A stretch of DNA of 64,000 nucleotides from Kushneria phyllosphaerae (GTDB lineage: Bacteria > Pseudomonadota > Gammaproteobacteria > Pseudomonadales > Halomonadaceae), in the NCBI RefSeq assembly GCF_900312995.1, contig NZ_ONZI01000004.1, forward strand, positions 310,001-374,000. The letters are read 5' to 3'. The position numbers and the translations under genes are program-made. Positions 1 through 9,581 of the stretch are shown here, in pieces. The number at the start of each line of letters is the position of its first letter. Within the stretch, counting starts at the first letter, position 1. The notes beneath the pieces were generated by a model. That model did no database searches. It was given only the letters and a program-made list of their open reading frames with translations, and was not told where the DNA came from.

Positions 1-362
1 ACAGGCGCAGCAATCACACCAAGAATCGGGTTGCCCTCATGTATCAACGCGATATTGACCGTGAACTCGCCATTTCGGTTAATAAATTCCCTTGTACCAT
101 CCAGAGGATCAATCAACCAGAAGGTTGACCATGACAGTCGGTTTTCAATCTCATCAACGTCAGACTCTTCTGAAAGCAGCGGCCATGAGGGCGTCAGACC
201 AGATAGCCGCTGCTGGATCAGTCGATGTGCTGCCAGGTCAGCCTGGGTCAAGGGGCTATTGTCAGATTTATCGGTGACTTCTATTGAACCCTGATAGATT
301 TCCATAATGGCGCCGCAGGCGTCCCATGCGATTTTTTTTACGGACTCAAGCAGCTCTGTCAT
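1..362 (-). CDS. cysQ: 3'(2'),5'-bisphosphate nucleotidase CysQ (partial, C-terminus outside window)
   Basis: The visible 120 residues are the N-terminal part of an inositol-monophosphatase-fold phosphatase. Residues 85-90 read DPLDGT, the metal-binding signature, followed by REFINRNGEFTVNIALI, which is typical of CysQ. An acidic pair sits at about 65-66 (LLSEES). CysQ removes the 3'-phosphate from PAP formed in sulfate assimilation. The start is the ATG at 362-360, preceded by AAAGGAAA. The reading frame is open to the left edge. It lies downstream of the polysaccharide terminator and looks like an independent transcription unit. SuhB-type phosphatases are the main alternative, but the REFINRNGEF stretch favours CysQ. 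Confidence 0.88.
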   Translation of the reverse strand, partial: MTELLESVKKIAWDACGAIMEIYQGSIEVTDKSDNSPLTQADLAAHRLIQQRLSGLTPSWPLLSEESDVDEIENRLSWSTFWLIDPLDGTREFINRNGEFTVNIALIHEGNPILGVIAAP

Positions 363-498
363 TAGTCTATTTCCTTTACGCCATGACTTTAACACTATAC
401 CCCGCGCGTCAGCAGCAGCCGAGCCTGCCGAGGTGGTTTGCATAAGCCGAGCAACGAGCGTTTTAAATCGTTTATCTCTCTATCAATGTCTGAAAATC

Positions 499-534
499 AA
501 AAACCCCGGTATAGGCTTTTGACCTATACCGGGG
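499..534 (-). terminator. Intrinsic terminator of the exopolysaccharide operon
   Basis: A perfect 12-bp stem (504-515 with 523-534, arm CCCCGGTATAGG) and a 7-nt loop are followed on the minus strand by a T5 run at 503-499. It lies 38 bp past the stop codon of the last glycosyltransferase gene and before cysQ. Confidence 0.9.
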
Positions 535-571
535 CAAACGTACTGCTAATCGACTCAGAGAGCCGACAATC

Positions 572-1393
572 TCAGGCAGCCGGCTTTTTCCTCAAAATGC
601 CCTGATAGACCGCAGCAAGCAGTTTTTCGGGCATAAGACGCAAGGGGGCTCTCTTGAGGATGTTCATGTACATGGTCCCCGATCCAACAAATCCCATATC
701 GTGAAACTTTTTCTGAAGCTTCACATCCTGCTTGAAATAATGCCAGCCCCGACGCCTTGCCAGCATCCCGTTACCCACACGAGCATTAACCAAGATATCG
801 CTGACATTATCGATATGACTGCCCTGACACAACAGACGAGCCCATAGATAATAATCTTCGATACCCAAAAAATGCTGATATCCCCCGGCCTTGAGGATGG
901 CTGCACGACGGAACATTACCGTCATGTGATTGACCGGGCATCGTGAGCGTGCAAACCGCGCTACTTGCTCTTTGCCTGTGGGTAGCTCACGAATGGCGTG
1001 TGGTTTTGTCGGGTCTTCATTGAACTCTGCAATGGCCCCTCCAAGCATATCGACCTCGGGATGGGCGATCATGTAATTGACCTGCAGCTCGAAGCGGCCA
1101 GGGCAGCAGTGATCATCCGTATCCATTCTGGCGACCAGATCATTACGGCAGTGCTCAAGGCCCGTGTTGAGCGCCTCACCCAGTCCCTTGTTCTCGGGAA
1201 GTCTTACGGAAACAATATTCAATGTGGGGCGGTATTCATCGAGCGCTGCATGCAGTTGATCATTGATTGGACCATCTTCAACAATGACAACCTCATCAGG
1301 CTGCACGCCTTGTGTCCTGATGCTTTCAAGGCACTCACGTAAGAAGCGTGGCGATTCCTTGTCATAAACGGACATCAGCACCGAAAATTTCAT
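572..1393 (-). CDS. Family 2 glycosyltransferase (exopolysaccharide)
   Basis: This is a 273-residue GT-A fold glycosyltransferase. The N-terminus (FSVLMSVYDKESPRFLRECL) and VVIVEDGP near 36-42 are the GT2 nucleotide-binding strands, and DTDD at 91-94 is the metal/nucleotide-sugar motif. It resembles the AmsE-type subgroup. There is no membrane segment, so it is a cytoplasmic enzyme that probably adds one sugar to the lipid-linked repeat. It is the last gene of the polysaccharide operon, 129 bp behind the preceding GT4 gene and just before the terminator. The ATG follows AGGAAA. Donor and acceptor sugars cannot be read from the sequence. Confidence 0.88.
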   Translation of the reverse strand: MKFSVLMSVYDKESPRFLRECLESIRTQGVQPDEVVIVEDGPINDQLHAALDEYRPTLNIVSVRLPENKGLGEALNTGLEHCRNDLVARMDTDDHCCPGRFELQVNYMIAHPEVDMLGGAIAEFNEDPTKPHAIRELPTGKEQVARFARSRCPVNHMTVMFRRAAILKAGGYQHFLGIEDYYLWARLLCQGSHIDNVSDILVNARVGNGMLARRRGWHYFKQDVKLQKKFHDMGFVGSGTMYMNILKRAPLRLMPEKLLAAVYQGILRKKPAA

Positions 1394-1522
1394 TTTAATC
1401 TTTTCCTGCCTGTAATTTAGCGATCAAGTCATGTGCCATGACTCTCATATCAATTAATTGATACAGGAACCAATGGCGTTGACACACTGGCCTTCGGATA
1501 AACACTGTCATCCATCAATAAA

Positions 1523-2584
1523 CTACCGATGCCGAGACACTGCTTTCTCGTAAAATTCGGCATATGCATAGCCCATGGCTTCACCCGTAAACTTCTGCAG
1601 GTACCTCCTGTAACCGCCTTCAGCCAATGCTTCACGGTGATCAAGCGCAAAATGAACGGCACCCTTGAGAGAAGCCGAGTCTTCAAGCGTAAAAAAGGCG
1701 GCCTGTGTACCCATGATTTCCTTGAAGACATTAATATCACTGCATATACAGGGCAGTCGGACCTGCATCGCCTCCAAAAGCGCAAGGCCAAAACCCTCGC
1801 TTCGACTGGGCATGATGTAAGCGTCGTAATGGGGCAGAAAAGCAGCAATATTATTGCGATAACCCGTAAACCAGCATCTTTCAGAAACCCCCAAATCCTT
1901 TGAGAGCTCCATTAAAGCTTGCCGGTAAGAGCCATCGCCTACAACGACCAAAGCACAATCGGGCATATCGACCAATGCTTTAATCACCTGATCGATGCCC
2001 TTGCGCTTAATGAGATGCGCATTGGTTCCCAGTATATGATACTGACTCGACAGTTTTTCCAGTTCAGCGCGATCATCATCATCAAGCGGGCTTATCTGCG
2101 GTAGCTCACCAATACCGTTATGAACCACATGCAGTTTTTCGGCTGGCAACGTACTCGAATAAAATTCTCTGGCATCTTCCGTCAATACTGCCAGAGAGCT
2201 CATGCGTCGCCATGTCGCCATCCATACAGGGGTTGCCAGCATGGCGACTTTCGAGCCGTAGATATTAAGAAGCTCATCTCTTGCATAGTTGTGCAACGTA
2301 GAAACATGCACTGCCTTCCTGCTGAAAACGCCTGCACATGCAGACAAAAGATCGGGCCTGATGCCATGAGAGTGAACAATATCGAATTTTTTAAGTACAC
2401 TGGCATCACGAAAGCTTATAGGCTGAATATTGCAGTTTGCCTCAAGCGTTGATGGTCCGCGAAGATAAAAGATTGTCGATTCCATGCCCGCCGGTAGATT
2501 ATCAACAATGTTTTTGACGACATATCCCGGACCGTTGGGCTTGAACTCAGTAATGATCTGAGCAATTTTCAATATTTTCTCCAT
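1523..2584 (-). CDS. Family 4 glycosyltransferase (exopolysaccharide)
   Basis: This 353-residue GT-B enzyme has the N-terminal domain marked by HSHG at 71-74 and the C-terminal donor-binding EX7E motif EGFGLALLE at 263-271. TNAHLIKRKGID near 187-198 corresponds to the usual GRL..KG loop. It is a retaining glycosyltransferase acting on the undecaprenyl-linked repeat unit at the cytoplasmic face. Its ATG lies 3 bp after the stop of the polymerase gene, so the two are probably translationally coupled. The substrate is unknown. Confidence 0.88.
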   Translation of the reverse strand: MEKILKIAQIITEFKPNGPGYVVKNIVDNLPAGMESTIFYLRGPSTLEANCNIQPISFRDASVLKKFDIVHSHGIRPDLLSACAGVFSRKAVHVSTLHNYARDELLNIYGSKVAMLATPVWMATWRRMSSLAVLTEDAREFYSSTLPAEKLHVVHNGIGELPQISPLDDDDRAELEKLSSQYHILGTNAHLIKRKGIDQVIKALVDMPDCALVVVGDGSYRQALMELSKDLGVSERCWFTGYRNNIAAFLPHYDAYIMPSRSEGFGLALLEAMQVRLPCICSDINVFKEIMGTQAAFFTLEDSASLKGAVHFALDHREALAEGGYRRYLQKFTGEAMGYAYAEFYEKAVSRHR

Positions 2585-2587
2585 GCT

Positions 2588-3646
2588 TTAGCCGATCTGA
2601 CGTGAAGCAGTGGTAAGAAAGTTGAATGCCGAGCTGAACAAAAACGTTGGCGCGATGCCTACCAGAACAAACAAGACCCTCATTAGAATCCGTTCGCTCT
2701 GAGTTTTCATGGCACGATCAAGATTCATGGCAAAAATCGGGACAATAACCACCAAAAGCATCATGCCAATTCTTTCTGCCTGAGCCCCACCAAGGGCGGG
2801 GATAAATGCCACAAAGGTAAATATGGCATACGCGAGCGAAATATTGTTTTTCAAAAACCGATTGAAATTAAAGTTTGAAATCAGGAAAGCTATAAACGCC
2901 ATAGCCATAAAGACCATCAAGTAAGCATAGGTCAATGGCAGACCTGTTGTGCTTGACGATTTAGCAAACTCGCTATCTGCCAAAGAAGAGTAATACACGC
3001 CTCCCAGCATCAACAAATACAGGGAGGAAAATACGCCCTTGTGAAAAAAGCTGAGTCTGGGTTTCGTCATTCCTTTGGTAACTGCAAAGAGATACAGCAA
3101 AGGCATATAAACAATTGAAGCATTATGCGTAAACAGCGCCAACAAACCAAAGATGCCGGCCAGAAAAAGGTTTCTGACACCAAAGAAAGCATACAATATA
3201 AACATACAGGCGATCAGCTGCCGATATACATTTTCATAGCCCATCAATACTGGAAAAAACACAAGCATGAAAGGCGCCACATATAGAGGTATGCTCAGGC
3301 TTTGCTTACGATTGCCTACTGCATAAAACAGAAGAGACAACCAGATAAGGTCGATGACCCAAAGCGTCGTGACATCATCACGAATCCATTCATATAGATA
3401 TCCCGAACCAAACCAGTACACAAATTCGCGCGTGTAGTAGGTTGATGCCGTTGCAAAATCCAGAGTACTGGAAAGATACTTGGCATAGCCTGCCATGTCG
3501 TAATCAAACCCCGAATTACGCACAATCCAGAGGTAAAAAAGGGCAATACCATAGGTAACCACAACAAATGGCGTTCTTTTATTAAGAAAACAATAAAAGA
3601 ACGAGAAAACGCACAACACAAGATACCATGCAAGCTCAGCAGTCAT
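2588..3646 (-). CDS. EpsG/Wzy-like polysaccharide polymerase
   Basis: This 352-residue protein is almost wholly hydrophobic, with roughly ten or more membrane segments. NSGFDYDMAGYAKYL at about 44-58 and ENVYRQLIACMFILYAFFG at about 137-155 match the pattern of the EpsG family of Wzy-type polymerases, whose conserved YRQ and D/Y-rich loops are easy to recognise. It should join repeat units in the inner membrane/periplasm. The position between a flippase, glycosyltransferases and export genes supports this. Wzy proteins are highly divergent, so the call rests on topology, the RQ motif and context. Confidence 0.78.
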   Translation of the reverse strand: MTAELAWYLVLCVFSFFYCFLNKRTPFVVVTYGIALFYLWIVRNSGFDYDMAGYAKYLSSTLDFATASTYYTREFVYWFGSGYLYEWIRDDVTTLWVIDLIWLSLLFYAVGNRKQSLSIPLYVAPFMLVFFPVLMGYENVYRQLIACMFILYAFFGVRNLFLAGIFGLLALFTHNASIVYMPLLYLFAVTKGMTKPRLSFFHKGVFSSLYLLMLGGVYYSSLADSEFAKSSSTTGLPLTYAYLMVFMAMAFIAFLISNFNFNRFLKNNISLAYAIFTFVAFIPALGGAQAERIGMMLLVVIVPIFAMNLDRAMKTQSERILMRVLFVLVGIAPTFLFSSAFNFLTTASRQIG

Positions 3647-3657
3647 ATACTAACCCA

Positions 3658-4560
3658 TCAAGATTTTTTTAATCTGGCTATGGCTTTATAGGTGCCAAGC
3701 AAACGAGGCAACAAACAGAACAAACCAATCCTATCAAGCGCATCCCCCGCCAGCTTGATCGTTTTGAACTTTGGCTTTAAAAGCTCAGGCATAATACGAT
3801 CTGAAAAAAAGCGATAGGCGCCATGATCTTTTAACAAGGCTGCAAGCACGAAATGGCGTTTGGCAAAACCACTGATATGCTGAGGATCTACAAGATATTT
3901 GTTCATGAACACCTTGCTGGCCTCCATATTCATTGAGCCACTCATACGTCCATCGCGATCGCAATTCAAGCGGACCCCAGGCACCGGATCGTATCCCCAT
4001 GACCTGCTATGCTCGGCAGTATCAATCAGAAAACCCCAGTCCTGATGTTTATTCAGGCTTTCGTTAAAGCGAAAGGTTTCCTTTCGCTCAGCCAGAAAAC
4101 TGATCGTGGAGGTTCTTATGTCTTTATCTTCTATAAAGAGATAGTGTCGGGGATCACGGATATCAGGTTGCTCGATGAAATCTCTTTCACCATCGATTGA
4201 AACATCGGTATAGGCGCCAAAACAGAAATCATGATGATGCCGGCGCATAAATCTCAGGCGTTCGTTAACGTAATCCAATGTAAAATGATCATCAGAATCA
4301 AGCAAAAAAATATGGCTACCAGAAGCCTGTTCAATGCCAATGTTGCGCGATACTGCTGCGTTTGACTTCTGCCCCTTTCTTACCAGGGTAGTATTAGGTG
4401 ATTCAGCAACGATTGCCGCCAGAGCTTCTATATCATCAGAACAGTCATCCACCAGAATGATTTCATAATCGTGATCGCGCGCAGATTGATGAACGCTTTC
4501 GAGCGTGTCCTTGATGAAGCTACTGCTACGATAAGTTGGAATGACTACTGATAGTTTCAT
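3658..4560 (-). CDS. Family 2 glycosyltransferase (exopolysaccharide)
   Basis: This 300-residue GT-A enzyme begins MKLSVVIPTYRSSSFIKDTL, followed by ILVDDCSDD at 35-43 and LLDSDD at 86-91, the canonical GT2 nucleotide-binding and DxD motifs. The N-terminal ~110 residues form the catalytic core; the C-terminal half is less conserved. It is cytoplasmic or peripheral to the membrane. It sits between the flippase (13 bp upstream) and the polymerase gene in the operon. The sugar specificity is not readable. Confidence 0.88.
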   Translation of the reverse strand: MKLSVVIPTYRSSSFIKDTLESVHQSARDHDYEIILVDDCSDDIEALAAIVAESPNTTLVRKGQKSNAAVSRNIGIEQASGSHIFLLDSDDHFTLDYVNERLRFMRRHHHDFCFGAYTDVSIDGERDFIEQPDIRDPRHYLFIEDKDIRTSTISFLAERKETFRFNESLNKHQDWGFLIDTAEHSRSWGYDPVPGVRLNCDRDGRMSGSMNMEASKVFMNKYLVDPQHISGFAKRHFVLAALLKDHGAYRFFSDRIMPELLKPKFKTIKLAGDALDRIGLFCLLPRLLGTYKAIARLKKS

Positions 4561-4573
4561 TGTTTAAACTCGA

Positions 4574-6076
4574 TTACCCTGAAATCAATTTCATTTTTCT
4601 TAAAGGCTTTTGAAGTATTTTGGCAAAAAATGTTGCCGATTCATTTTTTAAAATGATGCCTGCCACCAAAGCCACAATCAATTGCACAACACCAAAAACC
4701 ACCATATCGCAAAGATTGGAAAGCGTTTTATTTGACATAAAGCCAAAGGGCGACGGCATTAAATATACTGCAAAAAACATGACCAGCAGAATAAAGATGG
4801 AAAGCAATGCTGTCGCAGGCATACCCTTTAGCATGGCACTCATCCTAAAGTTTTCATTCTTGGCATGTAACAACCAAAAACACTGCATGAAATTAAGAAT
4901 ACTGGCTGCTGAAAGCAGCAAGGCAACCAGATAAAGATTTCCCAAATATACGCCTATCGAAATAGCCGACACGCTGGTGACAGAGGAAAAAACGCCACAA
5001 TAAAACAGAGATCGTGTTTGCCCCAAGGTTTGCCATATGCCACCAGTCGTTGCGAGAACAATCTGAAATATTAAAAAGGGAGTTAAACATTGTAGAATTA
5101 CAGAAGACTGCTCCCAACCAGCCCCATAAAGAACATATATAATTTTGTCCGAGAAAAGCACTATATAGATAGCGACAAAGAAACCAAGAAAAAATATTTT
5201 ATTGATGAGCCCGTTATAACTTTTAGCGATTTCTTTCTGGCCAAAGGTACTATATACCGGCTGAAGTGCCGCTGTTGCAATGCCAGAGATATTCTGGATA
5301 GGCAGCATCATAAGGCGATATGCCATATCGTAGAGCCCTACTGCTGCCTCACCAATAAATTTGGAAATTAAAATCTTGTCTGAATTTCTGGAAAAGTAGT
5401 TCAAAAAGTTAAACATGAACTGGTAAGTGGAAAACCCCAATACGGTTTTAAATCCGGTCAGGGCAATTTTACCGATAAGATTACGCCATCCAGCATACAC
5501 ACAGACTAGAACGAATCTCATACCTGTGTAGACAATGGATTTCCAGACCAGCGCATAAACGCCATAACCACGATAAGCCATGACGCAGGCAATGGCTCCA
5601 GAAACCAGTGCACTAATCAGCGTAATAATGGCAACGACGCTAAATCTTTTTTCCCGCCTCAATAAGGTTTCAGGCACAATTGAGACAACTGAAAACAGAA
5701 TCATGGCGCCAATTAACGGCATGACACCATAGTAAATATCGTTATTAAAAAAATCGACAGCCAGATACGAACCCGCTGAAAATATAAAATATAGCGCTAT
5801 GCCTACCACAAAACAAATAAGGAAAAGGCCGCGTATTTCTTTGGCTGTCAACTCCTTGTGATAAATAATGGCAGGTCCGAGCCCCATTTCTCCCAAAAGG
5901 TTAAAGAAAAAAATGATCACCATGACAGTTGCGACAACCCCGAATTCACTCGGCGTTAAAAACCTTGCCAACACCATGGTGACAACAAATTGTACGATCA
6001 GGTTTGAGTATCTTTCGATGAAGCCAAAGACGAAACCGGATTTGAGATCCCGATTCATTGTATCCGTATTACTCAT
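4574..6076 (-). CDS. wzx: Wzx-type polysaccharide flippase (MOP superfamily)
   Basis: This 500-residue integral membrane protein has about 12-14 hydrophobic segments. The N-terminus (ERYSNLIVQFVVTMVLARFL, then TPSEFGVVATVMVI) is typical of the polysaccharide transporter (PST) branch of the MOP superfamily, which includes WzxC/TuaB-like proteins. It should flip undecaprenyl-pyrophosphate-linked repeat units across the inner membrane for Wzy polymerisation. It lies 9 bp after a GT4 gene and 13 bp before a GT2 gene. Base composition is AT-rich compared with the flanking chromosome. Confidence 0.88.
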   Translation of the reverse strand: MSNTDTMNRDLKSGFVFGFIERYSNLIVQFVVTMVLARFLTPSEFGVVATVMVIIFFFNLLGEMGLGPAIIYHKELTAKEIRGLFLICFVVGIALYFIFSAGSYLAVDFFNNDIYYGVMPLIGAMILFSVVSIVPETLLRREKRFSVVAIITLISALVSGAIACVMAYRGYGVYALVWKSIVYTGMRFVLVCVYAGWRNLIGKIALTGFKTVLGFSTYQFMFNFLNYFSRNSDKILISKFIGEAAVGLYDMAYRLMMLPIQNISGIATAALQPVYSTFGQKEIAKSYNGLINKIFFLGFFVAIYIVLFSDKIIYVLYGAGWEQSSVILQCLTPFLIFQIVLATTGGIWQTLGQTRSLFYCGVFSSVTSVSAISIGVYLGNLYLVALLLSAASILNFMQCFWLLHAKNENFRMSAMLKGMPATALLSIFILLVMFFAVYLMPSPFGFMSNKTLSNLCDMVVFGVVQLIVALVAGIILKNESATFFAKILQKPLRKMKLISG

Positions 6077-6085
6077 TTGACTTCC

Positions 6086-7249
6086 TTATACACCGCGATA
6101 TAGATCAAGCATTTTTTCACGGTTGCTATCTGTACTGAAATTTGACAGCAGCTCGTCTACCTGCTCCTTCTTGAGCGGCGGATGTTCACTTTCAATAATA
6201 TCGATTACAGCCTGATAGATGGCCTGACTGTTTTTAGCTTCGATGATCTGAGTCATTGGCTGATAGGGTGCCGCACAGATTGTGTCAGGCAGACCGCCAC
6301 TATCAGTGACTACCACCGGCAAACCTACAGATATAGCTTCAAGCACTGCAATTCCAAAACTCTCTTCCTGGCCAGTCTCTTCATCCTGGATAGAAGATTG
6401 AATATAGATATCACTGGCTGATAGCTCTTCAAATATCTTTTCACGTGACAGATCAATTTTGAAATCAACAGCGCTTTCAAGACCCAGATTAATAGCCTGC
6501 TGCCGCAACATATTCTCTAGAGGGCCGAATCCGATCAATTTCAAGGTAACTTGCTTATATCCATTTTCATGAAGCATGGACAATGCATCGATCAGATAAG
6601 TTTGCCCCTTGAAACCTACGAATCGACCAATATTGACAATAGAAACCTCTTTTCCGGAATCAACCTTTTTCTCTTCGAAATCTGCCATTGAGATATTGAC
6701 GCAATTGGGCAATACAATGATTTTTTCGCCCGGAATTCCGAATATATCCTGTAATTTTTTTTTCAGATAATGAGAAGGGGCTGTAAAATATATATTGTCA
6801 TGCTGCTGGCAACTGTAAACCTTTTCTACGTACTGGGGCTGTCCATACAACTTATTACTGACAACATCAATACCATGCGTAGATATGATAACGCGCCCTT
6901 GGAAGCCATTTTCTATCACATCATGTATGTTTTCAAAAAAATAGTTAAAATGACTATGCAGCACATCAGGCTGAATATCATCAACAACCTTTTGCAACTT
7001 TTTTTGCTCAAACACATGGTAATCGTTAAAAATCTTCCGACGCCCACGCTTTGATATTTTTTCAAAAATATTCCGGCGATCTATATCAAAACTGATAACC
7101 CTGCTAAAGGGCCGCTCGATCTTGTTGATATGACGATTGGTCACAACATGATTTTCCACCCCCATTCCTTCCATATCTACAATGAGATCATAGATAAAGG
7201 TTTCGGAAGAATTGGAGAAATCAGAAACAAGATGAAGTACTTTCATCAA
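6086..7249 (-). CDS. Family 4 glycosyltransferase (exopolysaccharide)
   Basis: This is a 387-residue GT-B glycosyltransferase. It has HSHFNYF at about 98-104, STHGIDV at about 123-129, the loop GRFVGFKG at 208-215 and the donor-binding motif ESFGIAVLE at 296-304. It starts inside the 3' end of the upstream gene (ATGA overlap at 7246-7249), which indicates translational coupling. It acts on lipid-linked sugar precursors in the cytoplasm. The WcaL/AmsK-type colanic-acid transferases look broadly similar, but the exact linkage cannot be inferred. Confidence 0.88.
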   Translation of the reverse strand: MMKVLHLVSDFSNSSETFIYDLIVDMEGMGVENHVVTNRHINKIERPFSRVISFDIDRRNIFEKISKRGRRKIFNDYHVFEQKKLQKVVDDIQPDVLHSHFNYFFENIHDVIENGFQGRVIISTHGIDVVSNKLYGQPQYVEKVYSCQQHDNIYFTAPSHYLKKKLQDIFGIPGEKIIVLPNCVNISMADFEEKKVDSGKEVSIVNIGRFVGFKGQTYLIDALSMLHENGYKQVTLKLIGFGPLENMLRQQAINLGLESAVDFKIDLSREKIFEELSASDIYIQSSIQDEETGQEESFGIAVLEAISVGLPVVVTDSGGLPDTICAAPYQPMTQIIEAKNSQAIYQAVIDIIESEHPPLKKEQVDELLSNFSTDSNREKMLDLYRGV

Positions 7250-8064
7250 GATATTTCCTTATTGACGGTTTCCCTATACCTTTGAAGCTCTTGATCATCG
7301 CCGTGCTGAAAGTAACCGTATTTATCGTCAAAATTGACTGGTTTTGCACGACCAAACCCAAAGGGAAACACGTCATAACCTCTGCCATATTTAAACAGCC
7401 AATACTGCAGCTTATTTATCAGCTTGTTTTTGAAAGTACTATAGTCTCGCTGGTGGAATAATTTTTCAGGCAACCACTGAGCTATCTTCGTTGACGCTAT
7501 AGCAAATTTCATTTCAGGGGTGATGACTTCATCAGTTGCCTTGATTTTCGCATAAGCATTTAAAAATCCAGGGATTGCAGGTTTGCGAATAATCATCATC
7601 GACTGTTGTAATGGCTGAGGTGTATTACCTCTATCACCAAACATGAAGTCAGAGGTCATGCTATCGATGGCGTGCTCAATAATGCCCTCGCCAAACATCA
7701 GTGCATCCTGCTCAACGTATACCCAGTAGTCAGCCTCGCTTGCATAGGCATATGCCAACCCCACGATAAAGCACCTGGTGCAGCCAGCGTATTTCCCCAA
7801 ATGACTCGTGGAATGACCGCCATTCACATCCATACTGATAAATTCCATACGATCATCGTCTGGCATTTCAGGGATGGTGGGCGAAGCAGAATCAACCACT
7901 ATAATTTTGGTTGGTGAAGTATGACGATTTACCGACTCATACCATTCGCGAAAAAAAGCGACGCCTCTTATTTCACTTGAGCCATATTCAACTCTTTTGT
8001 CATTTTCAGGTGTTTTTTCACCGCACCACCACCCAGAGTTGATTATATAACTATATTTAGACAT
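7246..8064 (-). CDS. Putative GT-A-like glycosyltransferase of unassigned family
   Basis: I do not recognise the family of this 272-residue protein with certainty. TKIIVVDSASP at about 52-62 looks like the first nucleotide-binding strands of a GT-A fold, and YWVYVEQDALMFG at 113-125 resembles a DxD-type strand in which the acidic residues are E and D. There is no signal peptide or membrane segment. It has several Trp/Tyr/Cys-rich stretches. It overlaps the next gene by 4 bp and lies between the initiating transferase and a GT4 gene, so a role in repeat-unit assembly is likely. Confidence 0.6.
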   Translation of the reverse strand: MSKYSYIINSGWWCGEKTPENDKRVEYGSSEIRGVAFFREWYESVNRHTSPTKIIVVDSASPTIPEMPDDDRMEFISMDVNGGHSTSHLGKYAGCTRCFIVGLAYAYASEADYWVYVEQDALMFGEGIIEHAIDSMTSDFMFGDRGNTPQPLQQSMMIIRKPAIPGFLNAYAKIKATDEVITPEMKFAIASTKIAQWLPEKLFHQRDYSTFKNKLINKLQYWLFKYGRGYDVFPFGFGRAKPVNFDDKYGYFQHGDDQELQRYRETVNKEIS

Positions 8065-8224
8065 GCTTATCCCACACAGTACGAATCGTTTTGTCTCAAG
8101 GTATTAACCGATACCTCAAGACACGTCATAAACTATTTTTAATTTGGGCGAATCGATCACCCTAAAATAAAATTCTGAGCATCAACTTGATAGTTAACGC
8201 CCAGAAAAATGGTTACTAATAATA

Positions 8225-9511
8225 TTATCTGGCGCCAAAGCCTGTCAGCATTGTCTTTATAGTGCGAATGACAATAAGAACGTCCAGCCAGAATGAAAAA
8301 TTCTTGATGTAATAAAAGTCATGCTCAAGTTTTTTAGTCATGCCTTCTACTTCGGCAGCATAACCCAGCTCAACCTGCGCCCACCCGGAGATGCCAGGAC
8401 GCACAACATGGCGATAGTTAAAAAATGGCACATCTCGTTCATACCATTCGGCCAGATTGCACGATTCGGGCCTTGGGCCAATCAGACTCATGTCGCCCTT
8501 GAGCACATTAAAAAGCTGCGGCAGCTCATCAATACGGTATTTTCTGATGACCTTGCCTACTCGCGTAATGCGAGGATCTTCGCCCTCGGATGTAAAGCCA
8601 AGACCGTCATGATTCATATACATGCTGCGAAACTTGAACAGTTTGAACGGGCGACAACGGAATCCCATGCGCTGCTGATTAAAAAATGCCGGACCCGGAT
8701 CGTCTCTTTTGATAATAATCATTGTTGCAAGCATGATTGGCAGGACAACCGGCAATACCAGCAGAACACCAAAAACATCAATGATACGCTTGGCGAATTC
8801 ATAGTTTTCGCTGGGTGTTAAACTGCCGAACTTGTTCTCGTACAGGTGGTCAAGATGCACGCGGCCAGTAATGGACTCATGGATCTGTCTGGCGTTGAAT
8901 ACCGGAATACGATGTATCGTGCAGTCGGCCAGAAATTTTTGCCAACCATCATCCAGATCCGCACGCAAATCTGCAACGACCCCGTCTACCCGCATGGTTT
9001 CAAGGTCGGGCTTCTCCAGCCAGCGCCAGTCAACACTTTGGTCATGGCAAAATTCGTGTACGCGGCCAAAAGGCACTACAGCAAGCTTGCGTGTTCTATA
9101 TCTGGTACTGATCTGATAGCCAAGCGAGCAATAAAGTACGGCGATCAGATAGGAAAGCACAATCTGCGTGGTTGCAATTTCGATGTGCAGACTCAGCAAG
9201 ACAGCTACCATTACAATATAAGACATTGTAATGAAAGGAATAATATATAGAAAAGCCTTGGTTCTGGGAAAATTAACGAGGCTGTGTACAGCGACGATGG
9301 CTACCAGATAAGCCAGAGCTGTGCCCAGCAATGTAACACATCGCTCGGCCTGCCACTCCGTGACAAGATTCCAGTTCCACTGAAACAGTGCTGGAAACAG
9401 CACAGCGATAATTAGTCCCAGCGCCTGATTAAAGCGATAGCTTAAAAGAAGTTTTTCATACCACCGGGAATGGCGACGATTGTGTTCCATGAAATTTGTG
9501 AACGTTTCCAT
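8225..9511 (-). CDS. Undecaprenyl-phosphate sugar phosphotransferase (WcaJ/WbaP-type initiating enzyme)
   Basis: This 428-residue protein has N-terminal membrane helices (about 30-130), a cytoplasmic CoA-binding-like linker and a C-terminal bacterial sugar transferase domain from about 238. Diagnostic motifs are KFRSM at 293-297, RIDELPQL at 326-333 and GPRPE at 345-349. The enzyme transfers a hexose-1-phosphate to undecaprenyl phosphate and so starts each repeat unit. Glucose or galactose are the usual substrates, but which one cannot be told here. It follows wzc in the operon. Confidence 0.92.
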   Translation of the reverse strand: METFTNFMEHNRRHSRWYEKLLLSYRFNQALGLIIAVLFPALFQWNWNLVTEWQAERCVTLLGTALAYLVAIVAVHSLVNFPRTKAFLYIIPFITMSYIVMVAVLLSLHIEIATTQIVLSYLIAVLYCSLGYQISTRYRTRKLAVVPFGRVHEFCHDQSVDWRWLEKPDLETMRVDGVVADLRADLDDGWQKFLADCTIHRIPVFNARQIHESITGRVHLDHLYENKFGSLTPSENYEFAKRIIDVFGVLLVLPVVLPIMLATMIIIKRDDPGPAFFNQQRMGFRCRPFKLFKFRSMYMNHDGLGFTSEGEDPRITRVGKVIRKYRIDELPQLFNVLKGDMSLIGPRPESCNLAEWYERDVPFFNYRHVVRPGISGWAQVELGYAAEVEGMTKKLEHDFYYIKNFSFWLDVLIVIRTIKTMLTGFGAR

Positions 9512-9581
9512 GTTGCTGTTCTCACTTCCGATATGGCCACTCTACCTGAAGCAGAGTGGCCACGAGACGGTCTTTTAATCT

